In this document: positions 36,073 through 45,242 of the stretch, one piece after another
Position numbering within the stretch: the stretch's first letter is position 1
Layout of the letters: every line of letters starts with the position of its first letter
The notes under the pieces: model-generated
What the model saw: only the letters and a program-made list of their open reading frames with translations
Told to the model about the DNA's origin: nothing
Databases searched by the model: none
Made by a program: the position numbers and the translations under genes
Assembly (NCBI GenBank): GCA_035299085.1
Contig: DATGXG010000048.1
Coordinates: 166,972-230,971 of the forward strand
From: Bacteroidales bacterium
GTDB lineage: Bacteria > Bacteroidota > Bacteroidia > Bacteroidales > UBA10428
DNA length: 64,000 nucleotides
Reading direction: 5' to 3'

Positions 36073-37293
36073 ATGAACAGGGTTGTAATTACGGGCATAG
36101 GAATTTATTCTTCGATTGGCAAAAACCTGGCTGAGGTAAAGGAATCGCTTTACACAGGAAAATCAGGCATTGTGCTTGATGAAGAACGTAAATCCTATGG
36201 CTATCAGTCGGGATTAACCGGGAAGGTTGAACGTCCGAATCTTAAAGGTATACTTGACAGGCGTGCCCGCGTGTGTATGCCAGATCATGCAGAATATGCC
36301 TATGTTTCCACGGTTGAAGCAATTAAAAACGCAGGTCTTGAGGATCATTACTTTGAGAACAATGATGCCGGCATAATATTCGGGAATGACAGTTCCACCC
36401 CGTCAGTCATACAGAGCGCGGATGTGATAAGACAAAACAGGGATACTGCACTTGTAGGTTCAGGTGCCGTATTTCAGTCGATGAATTCTTCGGTTACCAT
36501 GAATCTCTCGGTAATTTTCAAGCTTCGCGGTGTAAATTTCACATTAAGCGGAGCGTGTGCCAGCGGTTCACATGCTATAGGACTCGGCTTCCACATGATT
36601 CGTCACGGTTACCAGGACATGATTGTGTGCGGAGGATCACAGGAAGTGAATCTGTTTTGCGTTGGCAGTTTCGACGCACTTGGCGCCTTTTCCAAACAGG
36701 AAGCTGATCCTGCCAGGGCATCCAAACCTTTTGACCGTAAAAGAGACGGACTAGTGCCCAGCGGCGGAGCAGCCACCGTAATTCTCGAAAGCCTTGATCA
36801 TGCCATTAAACGTGGCGCTCCCATTGTAGCTGAAGTAATCGGGTATGGTTTTTCCTCTGACGGCAAGCATATTTCAGTGCCTGATGTTGACGGTCCGATC
36901 CGTGCCATTTCCATGGCCCTGAAAGACGGGGATGTCAAACCTCAGATGATCGATTATATTAACGCCCATGCCACCTCTACACCCATCGGTGATCAGAACG
37001 AAGCCAGGGCTCTTGATTTTATTTTCGGAGATGTGAAGCCTCTTGTTTCATCCACAAAATCAATGACAGGTCATGAAATGTGGATGGCAGGAGCCAGCGA
37101 AGTGGTTTATTCAATACTCATGATGCAGAATTCATTTGTGGCTCCGAACATTAATTTTGAAGAACCGGATGAATTTACCGGAAAATTGAATATTGCCACC
37201 CAAACCACCCCGAAGGAAATCAACACGTTCCTTTCGAATTCATTTGGTTTTGGAGGTACAAACTCTTCATTAATTTTGAAAAAATACATCTAA
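36073..37293 (+). CDS. Beta-ketoacyl-ACP synthase (FabF-like, catalytically complete)
   Basis: A 406-residue condensing enzyme with the full Cys-His-His set: Cys in TLSGACASGSHAIGLG near residue 164, His in INAHATSTPIGDQ near 300 and His in STKSMTGHEMWMAGAS near 334. FabF/KAS-II-like layout. In this operon it should extend the coumaroyl starter with malonyl-ACP. It is the only ketosynthase in the rightward operon; the others are in the convergent one. ACP follows after 3 bases. Confidence 0.92.
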   Translation: MNRVVITGIGIYSSIGKNLAEVKESLYTGKSGIVLDEERKSYGYQSGLTGKVERPNLKGILDRRARVCMPDHAEYAYVSTVEAIKNAGLEDHYFENNDAGIIFGNDSSTPSVIQSADVIRQNRDTALVGSGAVFQSMNSSVTMNLSVIFKLRGVNFTLSGACASGSHAIGLGFHMIRHGYQDMIVCGGSQEVNLFCVGSFDALGAFSKQEADPARASKPFDRKRDGLVPSGGAATVILESLDHAIKRGAPIVAEVIGYGFSSDGKHISVPDVDGPIRAISMALKDGDVKPQMIDYINAHATSTPIGDQNEARALDFIFGDVKPLVSSTKSMTGHEMWMAGASEVVYSILMMQNSFVAPNINFEEPDEFTGKLNIATQTTPKEINTFLSNSFGFGGTNSSLILKKYI

Positions 37294-37296
37294 CAT

Positions 37297-37545
37297 ATGA
37301 CAAAAGAAGAAATCGCCAGGATCATTAATACTTTTCTTATTGAAGAGTTTGAGATTGACGAAGCCAAGATAACTCCACAGTCACATCTTAAAGACGACCT
37401 GGGCCTTGAAAGCCTCGACTTTGTTGATATTGCCGTAATTGTTCAGAAAGAATTCGGTCTTACACTCAAAGGCGAGGAAATGACCGCGATCAGAACGCTC
37501 GATGATCTTTACGGATATATTTTTAACTGCGTAAACAAGAAATAG
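37297..37545 (+). CDS. Acyl carrier protein
   Basis: An 82-residue ACP, acidic and helical, with the phosphopantetheine serine in DDLGLESLDFVDIAVIVQKE (GLESLD, Ser near residue 38). The motif is LESL rather than the DSL of housekeeping AcpP, which supports a dedicated carrier. A second ACP is encoded at 47451-47708 in the convergent operon. Spacing to its neighbours is 3 and 5 bases. Confidence 0.93.
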   Translation: MTKEEIARIINTFLIEEFEIDEAKITPQSHLKDDLGLESLDFVDIAVIVQKEFGLTLKGEEMTAIRTLDDLYGYIFNCVNKK

Positions 37546-37550
37546 CCATT

Positions 37551-38453
37551 GTGGCATCATGGAAAGGTAAAACACGGGGCGGACTGACAGGTTACAGGAT
37601 TTTTATTGCAATCCTGAAATACCTTGGTTTACCCGTGGCCTATTTCTTTCTCCGGTTTGTTGCCTTTTACTTTTTCGTCTTTGGCCCGCGCTCCTTCCGC
37701 AATATTTACTATTTCTACAATAAGCGGTTGGGATTCGGCTTTTTTAAATCCATTATAGCGGTATACCGCAATTACTATGTTTTCGGACAGGTAATCCTCG
37801 ACAAAACTGCCGTCATGGGCGGTTTTGATCCTGAATTTACATTTGACTTCGAAGGCGAGGAATACCTCCGGCAAATGGTTTCGGAAAAGGCAGGCGGATT
37901 GCTTATCAGCGCGCATATCGGTAATTTTGAAATGGCGGGGCACCTTCTTGAAAGACTCGAAACACGGGTGAATGTCATTATGCTGGATGCCGAGCACAAA
38001 AGGATTAAAAAATACCTTTCTGAATTTACCCGGAAAAGCTTTCATATCATAGCTATTGGCGATGATAATGAACATATCTATGAGATCAGCGAAGCTCTCA
38101 AAAACAAAGAAATCGTTTGTATGCACGGCGACAGGTTTATGCCGGGCAGTAAAACCCTGACAGCCGATTTCCTCGGCTTGGAAGCGGAATTGCCCACAGG
38201 GCCTTTCTACCTGGCAATGAAATACGGCGTGCCGGTTTCATTCGTTTTTGCCATGAAAGAAACAAGCAAACATTATCATTTTTACGCAACCCCTCCCCGG
38301 TTTTACAGTCAGCAGAACACTCCGGCAGGCCGCAATGATATGCTGAAAACCATGCTGAATGATTATCTTGATGAAGCGGCGAAAAAAATACAGTTGTACC
38401 CCTATCAGTGGTTTAATTATTACGAATTTTGGAAGGTAAACAGGAAATCATGA
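37551..38453 (+). CDS. LpxL/HtrB-like lysophospholipid acyltransferase
   Basis: A 300-residue member of the lipid A lauroyl/myristoyl acyltransferase family, starting with GTG. An N-terminal membrane helix (LKYLGLPVAYFFLRFVAFYF) is followed by the HxxxxE-like site ISAHIGNFEMAGHLLERL near residue 120 and MHGDRFMPGS near 190. In aryl-polyene clusters such enzymes are thought to join the polyenoic acid to a membrane lipid. It overlaps the following dehydratase gene by 4 bases (ATGA). Confidence 0.88.
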   Translation: MASWKGKTRGGLTGYRIFIAILKYLGLPVAYFFLRFVAFYFFVFGPRSFRNIYYFYNKRLGFGFFKSIIAVYRNYYVFGQVILDKTAVMGGFDPEFTFDFEGEEYLRQMVSEKAGGLLISAHIGNFEMAGHLLERLETRVNVIMLDAEHKRIKKYLSEFTRKSFHIIAIGDDNEHIYEISEALKNKEIVCMHGDRFMPGSKTLTADFLGLEAELPTGPFYLAMKYGVPVSFVFAMKETSKHYHFYATPPRFYSQQNTPAGRNDMLKTMLNDYLDEAAKKIQLYPYQWFNYYEFWKVNRKS

Positions 38454-38866
38454 GCCCGGTTGATTTTAATATAATTGATCTTATCCCCCAGCGTGAGCCA
38501 ATGCAAATGATCGACAAATTGCTGGAAGCTGATGACCGCAGTGCAACCGGCATTCTGCTCATTAAGGAGAATAACCTCTTTGCAATGAATGGATTTCTGA
38601 GCGAATCAGCCATGGTTGAGTTCATAGCCCAAACAGCCGCTGCATTCACAGGTTATACTAACAAGGTTAAAAACCAGCCGGTGACTGAAGGTTATATAGG
38701 GGCTGTTAAAAACCTGGTTGTTCACTCCCTCCCTGCAATCGGGACGGAAATCACAAGTCGTATTGAAGTAGTTAATGAAATAGTGGGATTTACAATTATT
38801 AACGGATTTGTCAGGCATGAAGATCAACTTCTTGCTTCATGCGAAATGCGTATTCTGAGCGCTTAA
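38450..38866 (+). CDS. Hot-dog 3-hydroxyacyl-ACP dehydratase, ApeP-like (COG4706 type)
   Basis: A 138-residue hot-dog protein. The start MSPVDFNIIDLIPQREPMQM and the later VEFIAQTAAAFTGY place it with the aryl-polyene dehydratase type. That type keeps the catalytic Glu of FabZ but lacks GHFP; here the region reads FAMNGFLSES. It should remove water from the growing 3-hydroxyacyl-ACP, perhaps with the second hot-dog protein at 42817-43194, which does keep GHFP. The start overlaps the acyltransferase stop. Last gene of the six-gene rightward biosynthetic run; a 159-base gap follows. Confidence 0.85.
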   Translation: MSPVDFNIIDLIPQREPMQMIDKLLEADDRSATGILLIKENNLFAMNGFLSESAMVEFIAQTAAAFTGYTNKVKNQPVTEGYIGAVKNLVVHSLPAIGTEITSRIEVVNEIVGFTIINGFVRHEDQLLASCEMRILSA

Positions 38867-39025
38867 CAGGTACTTAGGGGGATTATTTCCGTATATATTT
38901 ATGATATTGCATTGTGAAAAAAATTTTCATGTTGTGCAATGTTTTTTTTAGTTTTATAACTGACACCCCTGGTGATTATAATTTACTTCTTATGCCCTTG
39001 ATGTTCACATCTAAAATCCCTTATT

Positions 39026-40894
39026 ATGACAAAACTCCGTTATTTATTTACAGTTTGTTTAATTCTGTTTGTTGTTTCCGCTTATAGCCAGCCGGCGCCG
39101 GCCAGGTATGGAAAAATTGATATGGCCGATTTGGAAATGAAGACATATCCCCTTGACACTACGGCCGAGGCGGTAATCCTGTGTGATTATGGCGTATTTA
39201 ATGACAATACATTCGATTTTACAAGACTTTTACGCATTAAGATACTCAAGAAGGAAGGTTCCTATGTTGTGAACAGGGCCTATCCTATAACAGGAACCGG
39301 TTCAATAAAAGGATGCACTTATAACCTCGTTAATGGGGAAATCGTCGAAAGCAAATTAAAATCCGAATCAATATTCAGGGAAACAATCAGGGACGATTAT
39401 TATCGCTATCGTGTTACAATGCCTGATGTCAGAGCAGGATCTGTTGTTGAAATTCAATATACTTATCCTTATCTGCCTTATGAATGGTCATTCCAGGATG
39501 TAGTTCCGGTGCGATGGAGCGAATTAAGAATAGCCGGCTCCCCCATATTTACTTTCCAAAAAGTATTTTTTGGTTTTGAGCCTTTCTACATAAATGAACC
39601 AGGACGTTGGGCGACCAAAGACCTACCCGCTATGAGACCTGAACCCTTTGTTAATTCGATGAACAATTACATGAACCGGGTGGAGATCGAAGTTCAGAGT
39701 ATTACTGTTCCCGGATATCTGCGTTATTTTACAACAAGCTGGGATGCCGTAAACCTGTATCTTGATCAACATAAATCATTCGGAATGGCAACTGCCATGG
39801 GTACATTCATGAACGATGTAACCCGAAATATAAAAAACCTGGATCTTTCACCCGAGAAAAAAATGAAAGCAGCCTGTGACAGTATCAAACGCAGAATTAA
39901 GTGGAATGAACAGGAAAGTCTGCTTTCTACGGCGGAACTTGCCTATTCATATAGAAAAGGATCCGGTAATTCAGCTGATATAAATCTTACTCTTGTTCAG
40001 TTACTTAAAAAGCTCGATTTTACAGCATTCCCGATTGCTTTAAGTACACGTGAAAACGGCATCCTGTCCCCGGCATTTCCCTCTATTAATAAGTTGAACT
40101 ATGTAATTGCCGGTGTTAATTATAATGGCAAAACTTATCTTTTTGATGCCACTGATCGTTGCCTGCCTTCAGGAATGCTTCCCTTCAGGGCTCTTAACGG
40201 ACGCGGTAGAATAATTAAAACCGATATGTCGGACTGGATTGATCTGACTCCGACAGCAGAGGAAAAACAATCAGTATATTTTGAAATGAAACTGGATGAA
40301 AATGGCGAGATGTCAGGTAAGGCAACCTATACTAAAACGGAATATGCAGGATATTACCTTAGGGATGCACTCAGAAAACACAATAGTCAGGATGAGTATA
40401 TAAAAGAGAAGGAAAGTCAAAATCCGGGACTTATAATTAATTCCTTTTCCTTTGAAAACTTAGACAGCCTGCAAAAACCTGTTCAGGAAATTTACGATAT
40501 GTCGATTACCGGTTTTGCTGATATAATAGGTGATATGATCAGTGTAAGCCCCATGTTATTTGAAAAATTAACCAGCAATCCGTTTAAAATGGAAAAAAGG
40601 AAATACCCCATCGATTACGGTCACCAGATTAAAAAGCGTTTCATTATAAATCTTACACTTCCTGATGGGTATGAAGTATCAGAAATTCCTTCTCCATTAG
40701 CATTGTCACTTCCTTCGAAATCCGCTCGCTTTACTTACAACACCATTGTAAATAATAACACAGTCCAAATGATATGCAATTTCGAAATTGCGAAAATAAT
40801 ATTTACAGAAAGCGAATATGACTTGGTGAAAGAATTCTACAACCAGGTTATTGCAAAGGAAGCGGAAGTTATAATGCTTAAAAAGAAAAATTAA
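39026..40894 (+). CDS. Secreted DUF3857 / transglutaminase-like protein with degenerate active site
   Basis: A 622-residue exported protein with a signal peptide (MTKLRYLFTVCLILFVVSAY, cleavage after SQ). An N-terminal DUF3857 domain (residues 25-270) is followed by a transglutaminase-like domain (about 280-400) and a beta-rich C-terminus. The usual Cys-His-Asp is broken: the Cys position reads GSGNSADIN, the His position reads KLNYVIAG, and only the Asp (YLFDATD) remains. It is therefore likely non-enzymatic. The neighbour 2 bases downstream is a homologue that keeps Cys and His. The pair lies between the two convergent pigment operons. Confidence 0.85.
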   Translation: MTKLRYLFTVCLILFVVSAYSQPAPARYGKIDMADLEMKTYPLDTTAEAVILCDYGVFNDNTFDFTRLLRIKILKKEGSYVVNRAYPITGTGSIKGCTYNLVNGEIVESKLKSESIFRETIRDDYYRYRVTMPDVRAGSVVEIQYTYPYLPYEWSFQDVVPVRWSELRIAGSPIFTFQKVFFGFEPFYINEPGRWATKDLPAMRPEPFVNSMNNYMNRVEIEVQSITVPGYLRYFTTSWDAVNLYLDQHKSFGMATAMGTFMNDVTRNIKNLDLSPEKKMKAACDSIKRRIKWNEQESLLSTAELAYSYRKGSGNSADINLTLVQLLKKLDFTAFPIALSTRENGILSPAFPSINKLNYVIAGVNYNGKTYLFDATDRCLPSGMLPFRALNGRGRIIKTDMSDWIDLTPTAEEKQSVYFEMKLDENGEMSGKATYTKTEYAGYYLRDALRKHNSQDEYIKEKESQNPGLIINSFSFENLDSLQKPVQEIYDMSITGFADIIGDMISVSPMLFEKLTSNPFKMEKRKYPIDYGHQIKKRFIINLTLPDGYEVSEIPSPLALSLPSKSARFTYNTIVNNNTVQMICNFEIAKIIFTESEYDLVKEFYNQVIAKEAEVIMLKKKN

Positions 40895-40896
40895 CC

Positions 40897-42816
40897 ATGA
40901 GAAGGCAGTTATTTTCAGTTTTCGTATTCATTATGAGTGTTCAGCTTTCACATGCAGGTGATGATCTGAAATACCCGGTAGCAGAAATACCTGATAGTCT
41001 GAAAATGGATGCCAAATTGGTAAAAAGGAATGAAGAACAGACATTTGAAATAAAATCGGTTGGAAAAGGCATTTTAACAATGTCATATGCCTATACCATT
41101 ATGAATGAAAACGGTCTGGAACAGGCCATGCTTATTGTTCCTTACTCTCAAAAACTCAACAGGGTACACAGCATTCATGGTGCAATCTATGATATTTCAG
41201 GTAAAAAGGTAGAAAGCCTGGTAGCGGACCGAGTGGTAGATCAGAGCCTCATAGCAGGTTACTCTTTATATGAGGATAGCAGGGTTAAATATTTCCGGCC
41301 AAAAACACTATCATATCCCTTTACGGTTGAATATACTTATGTGATTGAATTTGATGGTCTGATGCAGATACCTGAATGGGATCCGGTTAACTCTGCCAAC
41401 GTTTCTGTAGAAAAAAGTATTTTCAGGATTATTTGTCCTCCATCCCTTACATTCCGTTATCTTGAAAAAAACCTGAAAATAAAGGCCGATATTGTTAATG
41501 GAGAATCCGGTACAATTTATGAATGGAAAATCACCGGCGTTCCGGCTTTTGTTACCGAGCCTTTTAGCGGTCCACATGAAAATTTCTCACCCATGGTTTA
41601 TGTTGCACCTGATAATTTTGAACTCGAAGGATATGCAGGTAATATGTCCACTTGGTCAGATTATGGAAAGTGGGGTATTCTTGTGAATCAGGGAAGAGAC
41701 CAGTTACCGGCAGAAACTGTTGCGCTGATAAAAGAAAAAACTAAGAATTGCTCCGATGATAAAGACAAAGCTCGTGTCATTTATGAGTATATGCAGGACA
41801 AAACACGTTACCTTAATATTTCTGTGGGTATAGGCGGCTGGCAGACACTTCCGGCTGAAACTATTGACAGACTTGGTTACGGCGATTGCAAAGCGCTTTC
41901 AAACTATACTATGTCTTTACTTGGGGCTGCAGGCATCAAGGCAGATTATGTATGGGTCAGAGCCGGTGAAAACGAAGTCAACCCTGATCCATCTTTTCCT
42001 ATGGATTACTTCAATCATGAGATCCTTTGCATTCCCACGGAAAAAGATACGATCTGGCTCGAATGCACGAATCAGCATTTGCCTTTTGGTTTTATCGGTA
42101 CTTTCACTGATGACCGAAAGGTACTGATGGTTACTGATGAAGGCGGAAAGCTTGTCAATACAAAAATTTATAACGCCGATGAGAATTGTTACAACAGGAA
42201 AATTACTATTACACTTGGTGAAACAGGTGATGTAAAACTAATCAGTTCTACAGATTATAGAGGTATCCAATATTACAACCATCTTAGTTTATTCCTGGCA
42301 GGTACAGAGGATAAAAAACGGAAAATTCTGGATGACATCAATATACCAGGCACAGATATCCTGAATTTTAAATATTCAGAAAATAAAAAAGCAATTCCTG
42401 TTATAAATGAATATCTTGAACTTGGTATAATGCGCTATGCAACGATTTCGGGATCCCGATTGCTTATGCCGCTTATAGCAATTGACCGGCAACGTGATGT
42501 TCCGAAAATAGTAAAAAACCGTAAATCCGATGTTATTATCAGAAGATCATCCATATCAACTGACACCATTGCTGTCCTGATCCCTGAAGGCTTTACAACT
42601 GAAGTCATGCCTGCAGAAATTAAAACCGAATCAAGATTTGGAAAGTATTCCCTAAAAGTTATGCCTGATAATAACAAAGCGTTGATATGTGTGAGGAGAT
42701 TTGAGTTATCTAAAGGGACACACCCTGCTTCAACATATATTGAATTGGTAAATTTTTATAAAAAAATAGCTCTGGCAGACAACTCAAAGATAAGTTTCAA
42801 GCGAATACAGCAGTAA
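40897..42816 (+). CDS. Secreted DUF3857 / transglutaminase-like protein with Cys and His retained
   Basis: A 639-residue exported protein (signal MRRQLFSVFVFIMSVQLSHAG). DUF3857 at about 50-260 is followed by a transglutaminase-like domain with Cys in RLGYGDCKALSNYT near residue 330 and His in DYFNHEILC near 370. The third residue position reads IWLECTN, Glu in place of Asp. It may be a periplasmic protease or transamidase, or a binding protein. It is adjacent to a degenerate homologue, suggesting an active/inactive pair. Its stop abuts the stop of the convergent dehydratase gene with no gap. Confidence 0.85.
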   Translation: MRRQLFSVFVFIMSVQLSHAGDDLKYPVAEIPDSLKMDAKLVKRNEEQTFEIKSVGKGILTMSYAYTIMNENGLEQAMLIVPYSQKLNRVHSIHGAIYDISGKKVESLVADRVVDQSLIAGYSLYEDSRVKYFRPKTLSYPFTVEYTYVIEFDGLMQIPEWDPVNSANVSVEKSIFRIICPPSLTFRYLEKNLKIKADIVNGESGTIYEWKITGVPAFVTEPFSGPHENFSPMVYVAPDNFELEGYAGNMSTWSDYGKWGILVNQGRDQLPAETVALIKEKTKNCSDDKDKARVIYEYMQDKTRYLNISVGIGGWQTLPAETIDRLGYGDCKALSNYTMSLLGAAGIKADYVWVRAGENEVNPDPSFPMDYFNHEILCIPTEKDTIWLECTNQHLPFGFIGTFTDDRKVLMVTDEGGKLVNTKIYNADENCYNRKITITLGETGDVKLISSTDYRGIQYYNHLSLFLAGTEDKKRKILDDINIPGTDILNFKYSENKKAIPVINEYLELGIMRYATISGSRLLMPLIAIDRQRDVPKIVKNRKSDVIIRRSSISTDTIAVLIPEGFTTEVMPAEIKTESRFGKYSLKVMPDNNKALICVRRFELSKGTHPASTYIELVNFYKKIALADNSKISFKRIQQ

Positions 42817-43194
42817 TTATTTCCACCTGCGATACTCACCTTTAAACGTGCAGACGGTTTTTCCGGCGGCATTGACAGTGGCGCTGCAACTCAACCCGCC
42901 CGACTCATTTTCTTTTGCCGATAGGGTGAAAAGCATTGCCGGAGATAATACCGGGGAAACAAATCCAAGATATTTAATATTTCCGGCTTTCTCCAGTATC
43001 ATTCCAGTGTTGAAGACTAATTCGAGGATCTCTTTTACAATCTGAACGGTACAAACACCCGGAAGGATCGGATTTCCGGGAAAATGTCCTGCAAATACCG
43101 GATGTTCAGGGTTAAGAGCTACTTCTGCAGTTATGTTTTCACGCAATGCATCCGGGTTGAGGGCTGTAACCGTATAGAGTTCATTCAAAAGCAT
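42817..43194 (-). CDS. Hot-dog 3-hydroxyacyl-ACP dehydratase, ApeI/FabZ-like
   Basis: A 125-residue hot-dog protein with NPEHPVFAGHFPGNPILPGV near residue 30, the FabZ-type His-containing loop. The FabZ Glu position reads VCTVQIVKEI, as in the shorter ApeI-type dehydratases of aryl-polyene clusters. With the ApeP-like protein at 38450-38866 it gives the two dehydratase types seen in known clusters, here at the ends of two opposing operons. Last gene of the ten-gene leftward operon. Confidence 0.85.
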   Translation of the reverse strand: MLLNELYTVTALNPDALRENITAEVALNPEHPVFAGHFPGNPILPGVCTVQIVKEILELVFNTGMILEKAGNIKYLGFVSPVLSPAMLFTLSAKENESGGLSCSATVNAAGKTVCTFKGEYRRWK

Positions 43195-43200
43195 AAAGCC

Positions 43201-43857
43201 TTATTCAATTATCCTGTTCAGGTTGATGGACAAATTTATTGTATAATGCTCAATATTTACCGAATCGATACCGGTAACCTCGTTACCGTAAAAAGTTGCA
43301 TGTACCTTGTTTGAAAGTCCCCTGATTTGCCTGGCCTTAACGGGCTTGTCAATGCCTGGAGCCAGAACATAATAATTCTTTTTGCATCCCTGGCTGTATT
43401 TGTATACCGGGTAACCTGTTTTCTTTTCAGTTAACTTCACCGGGCTGTCATCGTTGTAGTTCATCAGAACCATTCCGATATCATTTTTCAGCGTCCGTAT
43501 CAGTACTTTCCTGTTCATCGGATCCATGATATAATACACTTTCATGTCGCCCGAGGGGTAAAACTCAAAGTCCATAACCTTAAGTCCCATCTGGGTAATC
43601 ATCACCACCCTGTCGGTATCCCGTCCTATCGGCTTAACAACAAGGATCCCGCTGAAGTGGTTCTTCATAACATCAACCCGTGTATTGAACAGAAACCGGG
43701 CTGAATCGGGCTGAAACCATGATTGTGGCTTATCAGACACTTCCGTACCGGTTGAATTCCGGTAGCCCGGGAAGAGGGCAACCGAGCAGGAAACATTGAT
43801 TAACAGGACAGATAAAACAACGTACAGGCCTGTTTTATTTAAAACTGAATTTTTCAA
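43201..43857 (-). CDS. Outer-membrane lipoprotein of the aryl-polyene locus
   Basis: A 218-residue protein with a lipoprotein signal ending LLINVSCSVALFPGYRN (Cys near residue 24). The mature part (SARFLFNTRVDVMKNHFSGI, MGLKVMDFEFYP) has the beta layout of LolB-like or DUF3261-like lipoproteins, which accompany LolA-like proteins in aryl-polyene clusters. I infer it receives the product at the outer membrane. The family name is tentative. It overlaps the LolA-like gene by 23 bases. Confidence 0.65.
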   Translation of the reverse strand: MKNSVLNKTGLYVVLSVLLINVSCSVALFPGYRNSTGTEVSDKPQSWFQPDSARFLFNTRVDVMKNHFSGILVVKPIGRDTDRVVMITQMGLKVMDFEFYPSGDMKVYYIMDPMNRKVLIRTLKNDIGMVLMNYNDDSPVKLTEKKTGYPVYKYSQGCKKNYYVLAPGIDKPVKARQIRGLSNKVHATFYGNEVTGIDSVNIEHYTINLSINLNRIIE

Positions 43858-44476
43858 CCGGTACTTCGGTATTAATCTTCTTATTTGTAAAATCTATTTT
43901 GGTGTAATCGCCGCCCGATTCGATCATACGGATCCTTGTCACAGTCAGATCGGATTTAGCAAACCATATCTGCACTTCGTTCAGCATTTTCCGCATGGCT
44001 TCTGCTTTTGGCTTCAGGCTTACAAAAAAACTCCTGTCGTCTTCAAAATAACCTATTGCAAAATCCTTGTCATTCTTAAGTATATCACCCTGGATACAGC
44101 CGCTGATGAACTTGTTCATTTCCTGGAACATCTTGTTCGACTGGATATCATATTGTTTCTGATTCTGTTCTTCTTTAACAAAAATCTTGTTGTTGCTGAT
44201 GATGATCAGGTATTTATAGGGTTGAAGGTATTCCCACCGGATGTTGTTTTCCTTTTTAAAAATGAAATGACCTTTTGAAACAATCGTATTTGCAAGGACG
44301 CTCAGGTTTTTTTCCTGCACAAAATCGCTTTCAATTGTGTTCACATTTTGAGACATGGCTTCCAGCTTTGCTTTAAAAGCCGGTACATCCTTTACCGGTG
44401 ATGCAGGGGGTTGTTGGGCAATGACTGAAGCACAAGCCTGTAAAAGAAAAGCAACAATATATGATTTAATATGCAT
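43835..44476 (-). CDS. LolA-like periplasmic carrier protein
   Basis: A 213-residue protein with a signal peptide (MHIKSYIVAFLLQACASVIA). The LolA half-barrel shows NTIESDFVQEKNLSVLANTI and GHFIFKKENNIRWEYLQPYK. Housekeeping LolA carries lipoproteins across the periplasm; a dedicated paralogue in pigment clusters is thought to carry the lipid-linked polyene. It overlaps the deacetylase gene by 11 bases and the lipoprotein gene by 23, so the operon is tightly coupled. Confidence 0.85.
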   Translation of the reverse strand: MHIKSYIVAFLLQACASVIAQQPPASPVKDVPAFKAKLEAMSQNVNTIESDFVQEKNLSVLANTIVSKGHFIFKKENNIRWEYLQPYKYLIIISNNKIFVKEEQNQKQYDIQSNKMFQEMNKFISGCIQGDILKNDKDFAIGYFEDDRSFFVSLKPKAEAMRKMLNEVQIWFAKSDLTVTRIRMIESGGDYTKIDFTNKKINTEVPVEKFSFK

Positions 44477-45242
44477 ATGCCTGTAAATTTAAGATTTTAT
44501 CAAGGCGGGTAACCACAAGATTCCTGTCTTTCAGTTCATCCAGGAACTGGTCCAGCATTTTTACATTCCACGGTTTAGTGTCGTGTAAAAGTACAATATC
44601 TCCTGATTTCACCTTTTTATTCAGCCTTTTCAGAATAAGCGAATCATTTTCAATAACTGTATCATTTGATTTAAGGCTCCATCCGATAGAATAATAGTTC
44701 CTGCGGTTAATTGCTTTTGCAAGCGGCGGGTTAGTTACACCGTAAGGAGGTCTGAACATCTTTATTTTTTTCCCGATGACCGAGTAGACAATATTTTCAG
44801 TTTCTTTCATTTCTTCATTCATCCTTTGCCACGGGAACAGGTCAAAGAAAAAATGATGAGTATAGCTGTGGCTGCCTATAAGATGCCCTTCCCGATCCAT
44901 TCTTTTCAACAGATCGGGATTAATCCCGGCCTTTTTTCCGATTATAAAAAAACAGGCTTTCACATTATGTTTTTTTAGGACATCCAGGATAAGCGGTGTT
45001 ACCTGTGAATCGGGACCATCGTCAAAAGTTAGAGCAATTTGCCCTGATGTCCGGTTTCCTGTTGAAAATGATTTTATGTAGTAATCGGACCGTATTGATT
45101 TCGAACCCCAGGTCAACAGGCAGATAAAAGCAAAAATGATACCGGGATAGGCCCACCCGCTAACAGAAAAATAATAATCAAGCACTATAATGGCTGCCAG
45201 GGCAACCACAAAGAGTAACAATGTATTTCGGTAGTTCAGCAT
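44466..45242 (-). CDS. Membrane-anchored polysaccharide deacetylase (NodB-type)
   Basis: A 258-residue protein with two N-terminal helices (NTLLLFVVALAAIIVLDYYF, GWAYPGIIFAFICLLTW) and a complete NodB domain: TFDDGPDS near residue 73, HSYTHHFF metal His pair, RPPYGVTN, and LLHDTKPW at the end. It should be a metal-dependent N- or O-deacetylase facing the periplasm. Overlaps with both neighbours show that it belongs to the pigment operon, so it may deacetylate a sugar or lipid joined to the polyene. That substrate link is inference. Confidence 0.88.
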   Translation of the reverse strand: MLNYRNTLLLFVVALAAIIVLDYYFSVSGWAYPGIIFAFICLLTWGSKSIRSDYYIKSFSTGNRTSGQIALTFDDGPDSQVTPLILDVLKKHNVKACFFIIGKKAGINPDLLKRMDREGHLIGSHSYTHHFFFDLFPWQRMNEEMKETENIVYSVIGKKIKMFRPPYGVTNPPLAKAINRRNYYSIGWSLKSNDTVIENDSLILKRLNKKVKSGDIVLLHDTKPWNVKMLDQFLDELKDRNLVVTRLDKILNLQAYAY

